Assembly: GCA_963726335.1 (NCBI GenBank) | Contig: CAVSCD010000010.1 | Span: 434,001 to 498,000, forward strand | Source of the DNA: CAVSCD01 sp963726335 | Lineage (GTDB): Bacteria; Acidobacteriota; Aminicenantia; Aminicenantales; UBA8522 | Length of the DNA stretch: 64,000 nt | Reading direction: 5' to 3' | Shown: one piece after another, positions 1 to 8,675 of the stretch | Layout of the letters: every line of letters starts with the position of its first letter | How positions within the stretch are numbered: the stretch's first letter is position 1 | Translations under genes and position numbers: made by a program | Notes under the pieces: model-generated | The model's database searches: none | What the model saw: the letters and a program-made list of their open reading frames with translations, nothing else | Told to the model about the DNA's origin: nothing

Positions 1-1130
1 TTCTTGAGAAGCGACGGGAAGCGTTCCTTGAAACTCTTGAAGAAGGGGCTCTCGCCGGGCCCGGGGACCTGGCCGAGGCGCTTTTCCATCGTCTTTATGG
101 AATCCGAAGTCACGTAGGGACGGCCGAACTCCGCCCAACTCACGAGCATGGAGACATATTCCAGGCTATCCCCCGACCTCACCACCGGACCGGGTTTGAC
201 CAGGCAAATGAACGCCAGGACGGCGATCAAGAGCCAGGAGATGATGTCGGCGCTCCCGGACGAGCGCAAGACAGACCCGCCCGCGGACCGTTTGAGGCGG
301 GAACCGGCCGCGACGCTCAGGGCTGCGATCGAACCCAGAAGTCTTCTCCCCAACGCCGCCAACTCCCGCATAAAGGCGAGGCCGAAAAAGACAAGGATGA
401 GGGCCAGCATCGAAGGCCGATCGAACCAGAGCCGGAACCGGGAAACCGCGGGCAGGACGAGAGCCGCGAGCAACAGCCCGGTGATCGCATAGCGGGCCTT
501 CCCGAGGACTGTTAGGAATCCGTGCCCGGGCGCCGGCTTGAGCTCCGCGGCGGCATTCACCGCTGTTGCCAGAATGAGAATCAGGATCATACTCAGACCG
601 GCCGGCGAACCGAGCGGCAGGCGCCGGGCATCCGGGTAACGGTTGTCGCGGTGAAAGAGGACGGCCGCGGGAAAGCCTGACGAGTAGCCGTAAATATTCT
701 TGACCCGGAGCCGGCGAAACGTCCAGGGCTCAGCCGACCGGATCTCCAGGACATTCGGGCCGGAGCCCAGCCTCGAGGCCGGAAAGTCCAGGAGGAGAGC
801 GCGGCCGGCCGGCGACCGGGAACCGATCCGAGCTCCGTTGAGATAAGCCTCGAAGACGCGGCGGCCTTCCTGGGGCGAGGCGAAGGTCACCTCCAGCGCC
901 CAGATGTTATTTGCCGGACCCGGCTCGGCCGAGAGCTCGCGCCGCACCACCGTCGCCGGAACGCCGCCGTCTTTAAAAGTGGTGACCTGCCGCGGAAAAT
1001 CGATGACCACGGCGTGGCGGAGCACGAGCAGAAAGACCAGGACGGCTCCGAAGGACAGGAGGAGCTTGACGGCGGCCGGAGAGCCCGGCCCTCGGAGCCG
1101 GCGGAAGGCGGGGTCTTTTGACGAAGTCAT
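1..1130 (-). CDS. Polytopic membrane protein, GT-C-like, 3' part beyond window
   Basis: The minus-strand frame is open from an ATG at 1130 to the window edge (376 codons seen) and is interrupted by no stop, so the gene is cut by the window. One hydrophobic segment lies near residues 22-38. A non-membrane, beta-rich stretch with ordinary coding composition follows at about 45-190, then further hydrophobic segments near 195-215, 230-250 and 295-315. An acidic GDSLEY motif at about residues 319-324 directly follows a membrane segment. First-loop acidic motifs of this kind are known in GT-C glycosyltransferases of the PMT/ArnT type, so a lipid-linked sugar transferase is my inference. No strong ribosome-binding site precedes the start. 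The family is not securely recognised. Confidence 0.6.
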   Translation of the reverse strand, partial: MTSSKDPAFRRLRGPGSPAAVKLLLSFGAVLVFLLVLRHAVVIDFPRQVTTFKDGGVPATVVRRELSAEPGPANNIWALEVTFASPQEGRRVFEAYLNGARIGSRSPAGRALLLDFPASRLGSGPNVLEIRSAEPWTFRRLRVKNIYGYSSGFPAAVLFHRDNRYPDARRLPLGSPAGLSMILILILATAVNAAAELKPAPGHGFLTVLGKARYAITGLLLAALVLPAVSRFRLWFDRPSMLALILVFFGLAFMRELAALGRRLLGSIAALSVAAGSRLKRSAGGSVLRSSGSADIISWLLIAVLAFICLVKPGPVVRSGDSLEYVSMLVSWAEFGRPYVTSDSIKTMEKRLGQVPGPGESPFFKSFKERFPSLLK

Positions 1131-1275
1131 CGGAGAAGCCCGCTCTCTTATAACACAACGAGATTTGTCCCGGCAACCGGGGCTCGCCGGACGTTGACGG
1201 GTGGCCGGGCGGGGCATATACTCACGACGGGTGCCGGCCGGCCCGAGGCCGGGGCGGCGCCGAGTGAGGTCGTCG

Positions 1276-2370
1276 ATGAACAACCGGTGGATATTTTCCG
1301 CTCTCATCCTGATAAGCTTTGTCGCGGGCGGGGTCCTGACGGCTCCGGCTCAGACCCAGGATAAGGTGGCGCCGGCCCGGCCCGTGTCCCCCCGCGGGCC
1401 GCTCCTGTCCGAAGAACAGGCCGCGATCGCCATTTTCGAAGAATCCCGGGCTTCGGTCGTTTACATAACGACCCTTGTTTACCAGCGGGACTTCTTCACC
1501 TTCAACGTTCAGGAGATTCCCCAGGGCACCGGTTCGGGCTTCATCTGGGACGTGGAGGGACGGGTGGTCACGAACTATCACGTCATCCATGAGGCCCAAG
1601 ACGTCCAAGTCACCCTTTCCGATCAATCCAAGTGGAAGGCCGAGCTCGTCGGGGTCGCGGCCGACAGGGACCTGGCTGTTCTCCGGATCCCGGCGCCCCG
1701 CGATAAGCTCCGGCCGATCCGCATCGGCAGCTCCTCGGACCTCAAGGTGGGGCAGATGGTTTTCGCCATCGGCAATCCGTTCGGTCTCGACCAGACCCTG
1801 ACCACGGGCGTCATCAGCGCCCTGGGCCGGGAGATCGAATCCCTGACCCGCCGGCCTATCAAGGGCGTCATCCAGACGGACGCCGCCATCAACCCGGGTA
1901 ACTCGGGAGGCCCGCTGCTCGACAGCGCCGGCCGGTGCATCGGCATCAACACCGCCATCTACAGCCCCTCGGGCGCGAGCGCCGGCGTCGGTTTCGCCGT
2001 GCCGATCGACATCGTCAATCGTATCGTTCCCCAGGTCATCCGCTACGGGAAGGACATCCGGCCCGGCCTGGACGTCGAGCTGGCGGAAGATTACCAGACG
2101 CGCCAGCTCGGACTGAGGCGGGGGGTGCTCGTTCTGGGCGTCGGCCGGGAGGGCGCGGCGGCGGCCGCGGGTATCCTGCCCACCCGTTATGACCGGTACG
2201 GCAACATCGTGCTGGGAGACGTGATCGTTTCGATAGACGGCCGGAAAGTCGGTTCGACAAACGACTTCTACGACATCCTTGATACCTTCCAGGTCGGTGA
2301 TACGGTCCGCGTGGGCGTCCTGCGCGGCGGCCGGGAAAAGACCCTCACCGTAAAGCTCCAAGCACTCTGA
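1276..2370 (+). CDS. HtrA/DegP-type periplasmic serine protease, one PDZ domain
   Basis: A trypsin-like S1C protease of 364 aa that should act in the periplasm on misfolded or regulatory proteins. A signal peptide or N-terminal anchor covers residues 1-25. The catalytic triad is visible as H102 (TNYHVIHEA), D132 (ADRDLAVL) and S210 (NPGNSGGPL). One PDZ domain fills residues about 262-360, so it is a DegS/HtrA-like single-PDZ form rather than the two-PDZ DegP form. The frame stays open 25 codons upstream, but the ATG at 1276 has GAGG spacing and starts the signal peptide, so I chose it. A lipid kinase follows 11 bp downstream and is probably co-transcribed. Confidence 0.9.
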   Translation: MNNRWIFSALILISFVAGGVLTAPAQTQDKVAPARPVSPRGPLLSEEQAAIAIFEESRASVVYITTLVYQRDFFTFNVQEIPQGTGSGFIWDVEGRVVTNYHVIHEAQDVQVTLSDQSKWKAELVGVAADRDLAVLRIPAPRDKLRPIRIGSSSDLKVGQMVFAIGNPFGLDQTLTTGVISALGREIESLTRRPIKGVIQTDAAINPGNSGGPLLDSAGRCIGINTAIYSPSGASAGVGFAVPIDIVNRIVPQVIRYGKDIRPGLDVELAEDYQTRQLGLRRGVLVLGVGREGAAAAAGILPTRYDRYGNIVLGDVIVSIDGRKVGSTNDFYDILDTFQVGDTVRVGVLRGGREKTLTVKLQAL

Positions 2371-2381
2371 GCCGGAGCGGC

Positions 2382-3329
2382 ATGGACATTCGGACAGAGC
2401 CTCGGGAGAGAGTGACGATCTTGCTCAACCCCTCGGCCGGGGGAGGCAGAGCCCTGAACTACCGGAACCGGCTGGAGGCTCTTTTCAGGAGCCGAAACAT
2501 CCCGTATGAGCTTCACGTAAGCGACAGTGAGGCTCACCTTCGCGACCTGGCGAGGGACAGGGCCCGGGACTCCGGGGTCCTGGCGGCCGTGGGGGGCGAT
2601 TCCACCTTCCAGATCGTGGCCGAAGAGATCGTGAGCGCCGGGTCCCGAGCGCGCCTGGCGATGTTCGGACTGGGTTCGTCGAACGATATCCCCCGGGAGT
2701 TCGGTCTCGAGTCGCCGGAGAGGACCCTGGCCGCGCTCGAGGGCGGCCGGTCGCGGCGAATCGACCTGGGACGAGTCGAGGCCGGGGGCATTTCCCCCAA
2801 ATACTTCATCGGCCAGGCCAGCCTGGGCCTGGGAGTCTTCGTCAATCTGTCCGCCGCCCGGGTCGCCGCCCGAAGACCCGGACTGGCCAGGTTCCAGACC
2901 GCCGTCGGCGTCTGGGGGGTCGCGCGCGCCATCAGGAAAAAGCTGGTCCCTATATCCATCGCCGTCGCGTCGGAAGGTCAAAAAGTCGAGGGGCGGTTCC
3001 AGGTCGCCAATTTCGCGAACATCCGCTACTGGGCGACCGGCCGGAGGCTAGTTCCGCAGGCGCGTCCGGACGACGGCCAGCTCGACGCCTGCCTCATTCG
3101 GGAAAGCTCTTTTCTCCGGCTCGCCCGGATCGCCTCCGCCGCCGGGAAGGGGCGCCATCTCCTGGCTGCGGGGGTGGAATTCCTGCGATCTCCGGTTTTC
3201 GATATCTCGTCGGAAACGCCGTTTGCCGTCCAGGTGGACGGAGAGGTGCTCGGCGGCCCCTCCTCCCCGACCCACTTCCGGAGCATCCGGGTGCGCGTCA
3301 TGCCCGGCGCCCTCACCGTCGTCGCCTGA
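2382..3329 (+). CDS. Diacylglycerol/lipid kinase family protein (YegS/DgkB-like)
   Basis: A 315-aa protein of the DAGK catalytic family, which phosphorylates diacylglycerol, sphingoid or related lipids with ATP at the cytoplasmic membrane face. The N-terminal ILLNPSAGGG motif and the glycine-rich nucleotide motif at about residue 71 are present. The latter reads GGDST where the family usually has GGDGT. The C-terminal half has the two-layer beta sandwich pattern (GRFQVANFANIRYWA; VQVDGEVLG). It starts 11 bp after the HtrA stop behind GGAG. A second, canonical family member lies at 22572. The exact lipid substrate cannot be told from sequence. Confidence 0.85.
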   Translation: MDIRTEPRERVTILLNPSAGGGRALNYRNRLEALFRSRNIPYELHVSDSEAHLRDLARDRARDSGVLAAVGGDSTFQIVAEEIVSAGSRARLAMFGLGSSNDIPREFGLESPERTLAALEGGRSRRIDLGRVEAGGISPKYFIGQASLGLGVFVNLSAARVAARRPGLARFQTAVGVWGVARAIRKKLVPISIAVASEGQKVEGRFQVANFANIRYWATGRRLVPQARPDDGQLDACLIRESSFLRLARIASAAGKGRHLLAAGVEFLRSPVFDISSETPFAVQVDGEVLGGPSSPTHFRSIRVRVMPGALTVVA

Positions 3330-3365
3330 GACCGCCGGGCTTTCGGTTCCGGTTGTCAGCCGCGA

Positions 3366-3491
3366 GGCGCCGGCCCCCTCAGGGGGTCAGCGGAGTGAAA
3401 CGAAGCGCCGAGGGGGGAGCTTGACTCCCCCATGGAAGTGTCCCGTCCAGGCCAAGGATTTTGGCAAGAGAATTACGAGACGGGACACTCG
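3366..3491 (+). repeat. Dispersed palindromic element, 5'-truncated copy C1a (A half)
   Basis: Contains only the A half of the element seen complete at 3488, 53701 and 55567: the CCCCTCAGGGG palindrome, a G-rich/C-rich palindrome, and a hairpin with GTCCCGTC / GACGGGAC arms. It ends in CTCG where the other copies have CTAG, and that tetranucleotide is shared with the start of the next copy, so the two copies are in direct tandem. Confidence 0.9.
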
Positions 3492-3692
3492 TGGCGCGTC
3501 TCGCAATGAACTTGGTTCTCAATTGAACACCGAAGACGCACCACCGCGGGGGAGTTTGAGGGGGACGGCGCCGGCCCCCTCAGGGGGTCAGCGGAGTGAA
3601 ACGAAGCGCCGAGGGGGGAGCTTGACTCCCCCCTGGAAGTGTCCCGTCTAGGCCAAGGATTTTGGCAAGAGAATTACGAGACGGGACACTAG
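3488..3692 (+). repeat. Dispersed palindromic element, full copy C1b
   Basis: A full-length copy of about 205 bp. The B half (3488-3568) has arms GCGTCT / AGACGC around an AT-richer loop, although its left arm carries a change relative to copies C2 and C3. The A half (3569-3692) has the CCCCTCAGGGG palindrome and a terminal hairpin with AGTGTCCCGTCT / AGACGGGACACT arms. The right end CTAG (3689-3692) contains the complement of the TAG stop codon of the minus-strand gene at 3689. No coding capacity is credible: the short frames inside are translated repeat. Confidence 0.92.
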
Positions 3693-4127
3693 CGCTTGCC
3701 CTTCTTGGCGGGCGGGCCGGTCTCGGTCCCAAGCCAGCCGGTATAGACCTCGCCTTTCAATACCTGCCTCAGGAACGGGAGGTATTTCTGGAGGAGAGAG
3801 ACGAATTCCTTATCTTTATGGACCCGGTCATAGACCTCGCGGCTCGGCCAAGTGGATTCGTACATCAGTTCGGATTTGTCACCCTCGGTCCCGACCGCCC
3901 TCCACAGCCGGTAGCGGACACCGCGAGCGCCGAGGCGGGCGACGGTCGCGTTGAACTCCTCGAGCAGCGAGAGGAGGAGCTTCTCGTCATGGATGGAACC
4001 GGGAGTGAACACATGGACGGTCTTGTAGGCGGGCTCCTTGGGCGGCGCCGCGGCGGCGAGGAAGGCCGTCGCCGACCCGAGCGGGAGAGATGATCACAGA
4101 TATCAAGACGGCCAGGTATTTTTTCAT
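3689..4127 (-). CDS. Small secreted protein, dimeric alpha/beta-barrel-like, frameshifted
   Basis: The start ATG at 4127 sits seven bases after a perfect AGGAGG and opens a signal peptide (MKKYLAVLISVI). The remainder of the signal peptide and the mature protein are in another frame, so one base must be gained or lost near 4085-4095. Read through, it gives about 145 aa: a signal peptide ending in an alanine-rich cleavage region, then a conserved-looking domain (HVFTPGSIHDEKLL; ELMYESTWPSREVYD) that suggests a NIPSNAP/ABM-like ferredoxin fold. That fold call is tentative. Its TAG stop codon is formed by the end of repeat C1b. Function unknown. Confidence 0.6.
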
Positions 4128-4294
4128 GCGATGGCCTCCTTCGGCTTCGTGGACTCCATCATTCTTAATGTCAGCCCCGCCAAAGTCAAGCGTCCCGCGG
4201 CTTGAAATCACGTTGTTTCTCTGTTACTTTGAGCGGAGAGTTTTTTCGGAATCAGTCCCCGAGAGACGATAAATATCATAGAGACCGGGACCGC

Positions 4295-5674
4295 ATGACC
4301 GCCAACAATCTGCTCGAGCCTTTTAAAAAGATCCGCGTCAAAGCGGCGGTGTTCGTACTGCTGCTTCTTTTTTCGGTCACCGCGGGCCTCTACCTGATCA
4401 CCCAGCGGACCATGAACCGGCGCATCGTGGCCGAGGTCGTCAAGCGGGCTGAATCGCTGTGCCGGAGCACGGCCTCGGCGGCGGGCTACAGCATCAGCTC
4501 GCGGGACCTCCTCGGGCTCGACAGCCTAGTCGCCAAAATCAAGAGCATCAACCCCGACATCGAATACATCGCCATCACGGACATGGACGGCAGGATCCTG
4601 GTCCACAGCGATATCAGCCAAGCCGGTGAGGTCTTCCGGTCCGCGGCGGGCACCGTCACCAGAGAGGACGCGGAGGGGACCGTGATTGTCGATGTCCGTG
4701 ATGCCTCGGGCGGCCGGTTCGAGATCAGGAGCCCGGTCCGGTTCATGGGCAGCGACCTGGGCGCGGTTGCCCTGGGAGTCAACAAGACCGTGCCGATAGC
4801 CGCCCAGAAGGAAGCCGGGAGGAAAATGCTCCTCGTCTTCGGGTCGGTCCTCGTGCTCGGGGTGCTGAGCAGCGTGCTGCTGTCCTCGGTGCTGACCCGG
4901 CCCATCCAAAATCTCTCCGCCGGGGTCACCGAGTTCAAGGAAGGGCGATTGAACTCCCCCCTCCGGGTCTATTCGCTGGACGAGCTCGGCCGGCTGACTC
5001 AGAGCTTCAACGAGATGACGGCGCTGATCACCGTCCAGCGGGATGAGCTCGGCAAATACGCCCGGGAGCTGGAACAGGCCTACGTCTCCACGGTCAGGGT
5101 TCTGGCCGCCGCCATCGACGCCAGGGACGCTTACACCCTCGGCCATTCGACGCGCGTCGCCAAGCTCTCGGTGGAGCTGGGCCGGGACTTGGGTCTCTCG
5201 CCCGCCGAACTCGAAGACCTGGAAGTCGCCTGTCTTTTCCACGACGTCGGCAAGATCAAGATTCCCGACTCCATCCTCCTGAAGCAGGGCCGGCTCGCGC
5301 CGGCCGAACACACGGAGATGATGCGGCACGCCGATTACGGCACGGAGATCCTCTCCAAGGCGCCCTCTCTCCTGAAGTATGTCCCGGGCGTCCGCCACCA
5401 CCACGAGTGGCAGGACGGAAAAGGCTACCCGGACGGATTGACGGGCGACCGGATCCCGCTGGCCGCGGCGATCATCGCGCTCGCGGACGTCTACGACGCC
5501 TTGACGTCCGACCGGCCCTACCGGGCCGCCATGACAGGAAGCGAGGCTCGCCGCGAAATCGCCTCGCTCTCGGGCCGGCAGTTCAATCCTCAGCTCGCGC
5601 AGCAGTTCATCCGCATCCTGAAAGCCAAGACCCTGACTCCCGATTGGCCGAAAGAACTTTCTGATGAACGCTAA
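4295..5674 (+). CDS. Membrane HD-GYP domain protein (c-di-GMP phosphodiesterase)
   Basis: A 459-aa sensor-effector likely to hydrolyse cyclic di-GMP. Order: TM segment at 19-35, extracytoplasmic sensor domain (Cache/PAS-like) at about 36-176, TM segment at 178-200, HAMP at about 200-253, HD-GYP at about 270-440. H316-D317 of the HD pair, the HHHEWQDGKGYPDG signature around 368-381 and DVYDALTSDRPY are all present, so the enzyme looks active. The frame is open 31 codons further upstream. The ATG at 4295 starts the first membrane helix region. A possible promoter (TTGAAA, 17 bp, TACTTT) lies at 4202-4230. The next gene overlaps by 11 bp. Confidence 0.9.
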   Translation: MTANNLLEPFKKIRVKAAVFVLLLLFSVTAGLYLITQRTMNRRIVAEVVKRAESLCRSTASAAGYSISSRDLLGLDSLVAKIKSINPDIEYIAITDMDGRILVHSDISQAGEVFRSAAGTVTREDAEGTVIVDVRDASGGRFEIRSPVRFMGSDLGAVALGVNKTVPIAAQKEAGRKMLLVFGSVLVLGVLSSVLLSSVLTRPIQNLSAGVTEFKEGRLNSPLRVYSLDELGRLTQSFNEMTALITVQRDELGKYARELEQAYVSTVRVLAAAIDARDAYTLGHSTRVAKLSVELGRDLGLSPAELEDLEVACLFHDVGKIKIPDSILLKQGRLAPAEHTEMMRHADYGTEILSKAPSLLKYVPGVRHHHEWQDGKGYPDGLTGDRIPLAAAIIALADVYDALTSDRPYRAAMTGSEARREIASLSGRQFNPQLAQQFIRILKAKTLTPDWPKELSDER

Positions 5675-6518
5675 GCGGAGCGGCCGGATACTGGGCTGGG
5701 CCGTCCTGACGGCGGCGCTGACTTCCTGCGCCCCTTCCCGGACTCCCGCCTTCGGGCCCGCGCTCAGCCAGTCCCGTCAATATTATCAGACCGGCGAATT
5801 CCAGGCAGCCATCGACGCCAACGCGGCCGCCCTAGACAAGTTCCCGGCGGAGGCGGCGGTCCGCGAGGAATACATCAGGACGCTCGAAGGAATCCATGGG
5901 CAGGCCCAAGCCGCCGCGGCGGCTAAGGATTATGCCACGGCCGGAAGGCTCTTTTCCATCCTGCTCGACAATTTCGCCAAGTACGAAAGCCTGCGGAAAT
6001 CCCTGAGCTTCACGGCCCCCGGACTTAACCGGAGCATCCGGCTCTGCCGGACGGCCGTCAAAGAGCGCCGGACCGCGCAGCATCTTCAGGCCGGCGAATA
6101 CGATAAAGCGCTGGGAGATCTGCGGGCTCTCTCGCCGTCCGAGCTCAGGGACCCCGCCCAGGCGGCGGCGTTTTCCAAAACCATGGCGGAGATCAAGCGG
6201 CGCGCGGACGGCGCCGCCGCCTCCCGGAATTTCGTCGAAGCCGGCAAGGCTTACGCCGTCCTGGCCGGGCGCTACGCCGACGCTACGAAGCTCGGGCTGA
6301 AGTTGCCCTTCTCCAGAGACGCTGTGGACGAAGGCCTGAAGAGTTCCCGGTCCGAGCTGACGCGCCAGGGGCTCGAGCATTATCGGAAGGGGGAACTGGC
6401 CGAAGCCATCGCCGTCTGGCAGGGCCTCCTCCGGTTCGACCCCTCGAACCTGGAGATCCGGAAAGCCGTCGAGACCGCCCGGCAACAGCAAAAAGCGATC
6501 ACGAAGAGCCGGCCCTGA
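5664..6518 (+). CDS. TPR-repeat lipoprotein
   Basis: A 284-aa protein with a type II signal peptide: the lipobox LTSC places the lipidated cysteine at residue 22. The rest is helical with repeated A-x-x-x-Y and LDKFP-like TPR spacing, clearest at about 30-65 and 235-270 (GELAEAIAVWQGLLRFDPSN). It overlaps the end of the HD-GYP gene by 11 bp, so the two are translationally coupled and probably act together, the lipoprotein perhaps as an envelope partner of the sensor. Specific role unknown. Confidence 0.75.
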   Translation: MNAKRSGRILGWAVLTAALTSCAPSRTPAFGPALSQSRQYYQTGEFQAAIDANAAALDKFPAEAAVREEYIRTLEGIHGQAQAAAAAKDYATAGRLFSILLDNFAKYESLRKSLSFTAPGLNRSIRLCRTAVKERRTAQHLQAGEYDKALGDLRALSPSELRDPAQAAAFSKTMAEIKRRADGAAASRNFVEAGKAYAVLAGRYADATKLGLKLPFSRDAVDEGLKSSRSELTRQGLEHYRKGELAEAIAVWQGLLRFDPSNLEIRKAVETARQQQKAITKSRP

Positions 6519-6663
6519 GGAACGCGATGACGACCCCGGAAAGCGATCCCGCCCAGAGTCCCGGAAAGGACATCGGGAGGCATGGGCAGCCGCTGCCCGA
6601 TGACACCGGCCAAAACCTCAAGACGAGGATGGGGCCGGCGTGAACCGGGAGTCCCGGCCGGAC

Positions 6664-7683
6664 ATGGACAGCCGAGAACGGGTCCGCCGCGCGGTCCGCT
6701 TCGACCGGCCCGACCGCGTTCCCCTCTCGCACGCCGTTCTCCCCGCGGCCCAGCTCGAGCACGGCGCCGCCCTGGCCGGGATCCTCGCCGAAAACAGGGA
6801 GGACTTCGGCTGGGATTATCTGGACGACCTGCCCGTCTCCGAGTTCTCGGCTCTCTACAAAAAGGGGCTCAACCGCGACGCTTTCGGGACCCTGTGGCGG
6901 GTGGAGTGGACGGGGGTCTGCGGTATCCCGGTGGACTGGCCGATAAAAGACCTGAGCCGTTACGATGAATACCGGTGGCCGGCGGACTTCGCGGCAGGGC
7001 CGCCGCCGGGAAGGCAGTACAGCGGCCACATGTGCGGTTTCGACGGCCGCTGGTACGCCCGGGGCGCCTGGATCACCTATTTCGAGCAGCTCCAGCAGCT
7101 CCGGGGAATGGAGAACTGCCTGATGGACATCGCCGGAGAATCCCCGGCCTTCGGCCGGCTGCTCGACGACCTGCTCGCCTTCAACCTGCGCTGGATCGAT
7201 AAATGGACGGCCCTCGAATACGACGGGCTCCATTTCGGCGACGACTGGGGCGGCCAGCGCAGCCTGCTCATCCGCCCCGCCGTCTGGAGGCGGGTCTTCA
7301 AGCCCCGCTACCAGGCCATGTTCTCGCGGGCGAAAGCGGCGGGGATGGACGTCTGGTTCCACAGCGACGGGTTCGTGAACGACATCATCGGCGACCTTGT
7401 CGAGATCGGCGTCGATGTCATCAATCTCCAGACCGCGGTCGTCGGCCGCGACTGGATCGCCCGGAACGTCCGAGGCCGGGTGGCGTTCAGGACCGATATC
7501 GACAGGCAGCGGGTCATGCCCTTCGGGAGCCCGGCGGAGGTCGATGAAGAGGTCCACCGGACCTTCGCGGCCTGCGGCACGCCCGCCGGCGGGCTCATCG
7601 CCTGCGGCGAGATCGGGCCCGATGTCCCTCTTGCCAACGTCCGGGCGATGTACGAAGCCTTCCGCAAGTACGGCCGCTACTAA
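6664..7683 (+). CDS. Uroporphyrinogen-decarboxylase-like enzyme, non-haem type
   Basis: A TIM-barrel protein of the URO-D superfamily, about 339 aa from the ATG at 6664. The N-terminus SRERVRRAVRFDRPDRVPL is the usual opening of the MtaA/CmuA-like branch. A GTG at 6640 is an alternative start. Within the barrel WFHSDGFVNDII keeps the histidine, but the cysteine of the H-x-C zinc site used by corrinoid methyltransferases is absent, so zinc-dependent methyl transfer is doubtful. The second family member at 44337 does have H-x-C. No haem genes lie nearby. Substrate unknown. Confidence 0.8.
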   Translation: MDSRERVRRAVRFDRPDRVPLSHAVLPAAQLEHGAALAGILAENREDFGWDYLDDLPVSEFSALYKKGLNRDAFGTLWRVEWTGVCGIPVDWPIKDLSRYDEYRWPADFAAGPPPGRQYSGHMCGFDGRWYARGAWITYFEQLQQLRGMENCLMDIAGESPAFGRLLDDLLAFNLRWIDKWTALEYDGLHFGDDWGGQRSLLIRPAVWRRVFKPRYQAMFSRAKAAGMDVWFHSDGFVNDIIGDLVEIGVDVINLQTAVVGRDWIARNVRGRVAFRTDIDRQRVMPFGSPAEVDEEVHRTFAACGTPAGGLIACGEIGPDVPLANVRAMYEAFRKYGRY

Positions 7684-8002
7684 ACGCTCTTCAGGATGGG
7701 TCTCTTTTTATGTGACACCAGGGTTAATAAGGAATTGGCACGGCGTGGGGGCCCCTCGCCGGCCTTTCCCGCAGACACTATCCCGATCCGCGCCCTCCCT
7801 TGATGCAAGGGAGGAAGGAATGATTAAGATTGGAAAAAGAGTCTAAGAAGTGTCCGCCGAGCTATCTCCGACGAGAGATACGGAACGCCCAGCTTGAATT
7901 CATTTAATTGACCGTTCGGGCGCCGGGGGAGCTCCATGACGGGACCCCATGTTCAAGTCGCATAATCACATAAAAAGAGGTGCTATTTTTGCTCCGCAAC
8001 GT
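7684..8002. other. Intergenic region before the decayed binding protein
   Basis: About 320 bp with no supported gene. It is less GC-rich than its surroundings and holds a well-spaced GGAGG followed by an ATG whose frame closes after eight codons (7819-7845), possibly the remnant of a lost gene start. I see no RNA gene or clear terminator. Confidence 0.5.
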
Positions 8003-8031
8003 TTGGAATTTACGCGAGCGTTGTGTTATGT
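8003..8031 (+). promoter_or_regulatory. Predicted sigma-70 promoter, decayed binding protein
   Basis: TTGGAA at 8003-8008 and TTATGT at 8026-8031 are separated by 17 bp. Transcription would begin about 7 bases before the ATG at 8045, giving a very short leader. Confidence 0.45.
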
Positions 8032-8044
8032 TGGGCCGGCGCCG

Positions 8045-8664
8045 ATGAAAACCTGGCCCCGCACACGGTTACTAGCAGGCCTGCTGGCGGCCGTGGCGGT
8101 CCTGTCCGTCACCGCCTGCCAAGGCCGCGAGTCCGCTGCCGGCGCCTCCCCCAAAGAGCTCCGGTTGGCCGTCATCCCGATGGGCACAACCCACGAATTT
8201 TGGAAGTCCATCCATGCCGGCGCCCTGACGGCCGCCGACGAGCTGGGCGTCCGGATCATCTGGAAGGGCCCGCTCAAGGAGGACGACCGGAACGAGCAGG
8301 TCCAGATCGTCGAGACCATGATCGCCGCCGGCGTCGACGCCGTCTTCACGCCCAACGAATCGACGACCTTCGGCTGCCTGAGAGCCCTCGAGAACCGCGG
8401 TCTCGCCGGGAAAGTGATCCACGTCGGGTTCGACTCCTCGAAGAAGCTCATTGAAGCCTCGAAAAAAAGGAGCTGCGAGGACTTGTCCTCCAGGATCCTT
8501 TCCGCATGGGGTACGACGGCGTCAAGACGGCGGTGGCGCATCTCAGGGGCGAGCCGTACGAAAGAGCCATCGACACAGGCGTCGTGCTGGCCACCCCGGA
8601 CAACATGAACGAGCCCGCCATCCGCAAGCTGCTCGTCCCCGACCTTTCGATTTTGAACAGATAA
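8045..8664 (+). pseudogene. Sugar ABC transporter substrate-binding lipoprotein, deleted and frameshifted
   Basis: A type I periplasmic binding protein (RbsB-like, Peripla_BP_4) with lipobox SVTAC. The N-lobe opening (LAVIPMGTTHEFWKSIHAG) is intact, but the chain jumps from the N-lobe strand at about residue 95 (AAGVDAV) straight into the C-lobe (FTPNESTTFGCLRALEN). About 110 residues that normally lie between are missing, and the two joined segments are both of the VDAV/IDAVF kind. A frameshift near 8457 then puts the C-terminus (LQDPFRMGYDGVKTAV, ending LSILNR at 8664) in another frame. No permease or ATPase gene is adjacent. The internal deletion makes a true pseudogene likely. Confidence 0.75.
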
Positions 8665-8675
8665 CCGGAGGTTCC

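Noticed and set aside
3223..3651. Possible small protein across the tandem repeat at 3.2-3.7 kb
   Set aside because: It is translated repeat: the same peptide (SGGQRSETKRRGGSL) recurs with each copy and the frame runs out of the DAGK gene.
3366..3692. CRISPR-like direct repeat
   Set aside because: Only two units of about 125 bp, with palindromes and no spacers. It is the dispersed element in tandem.
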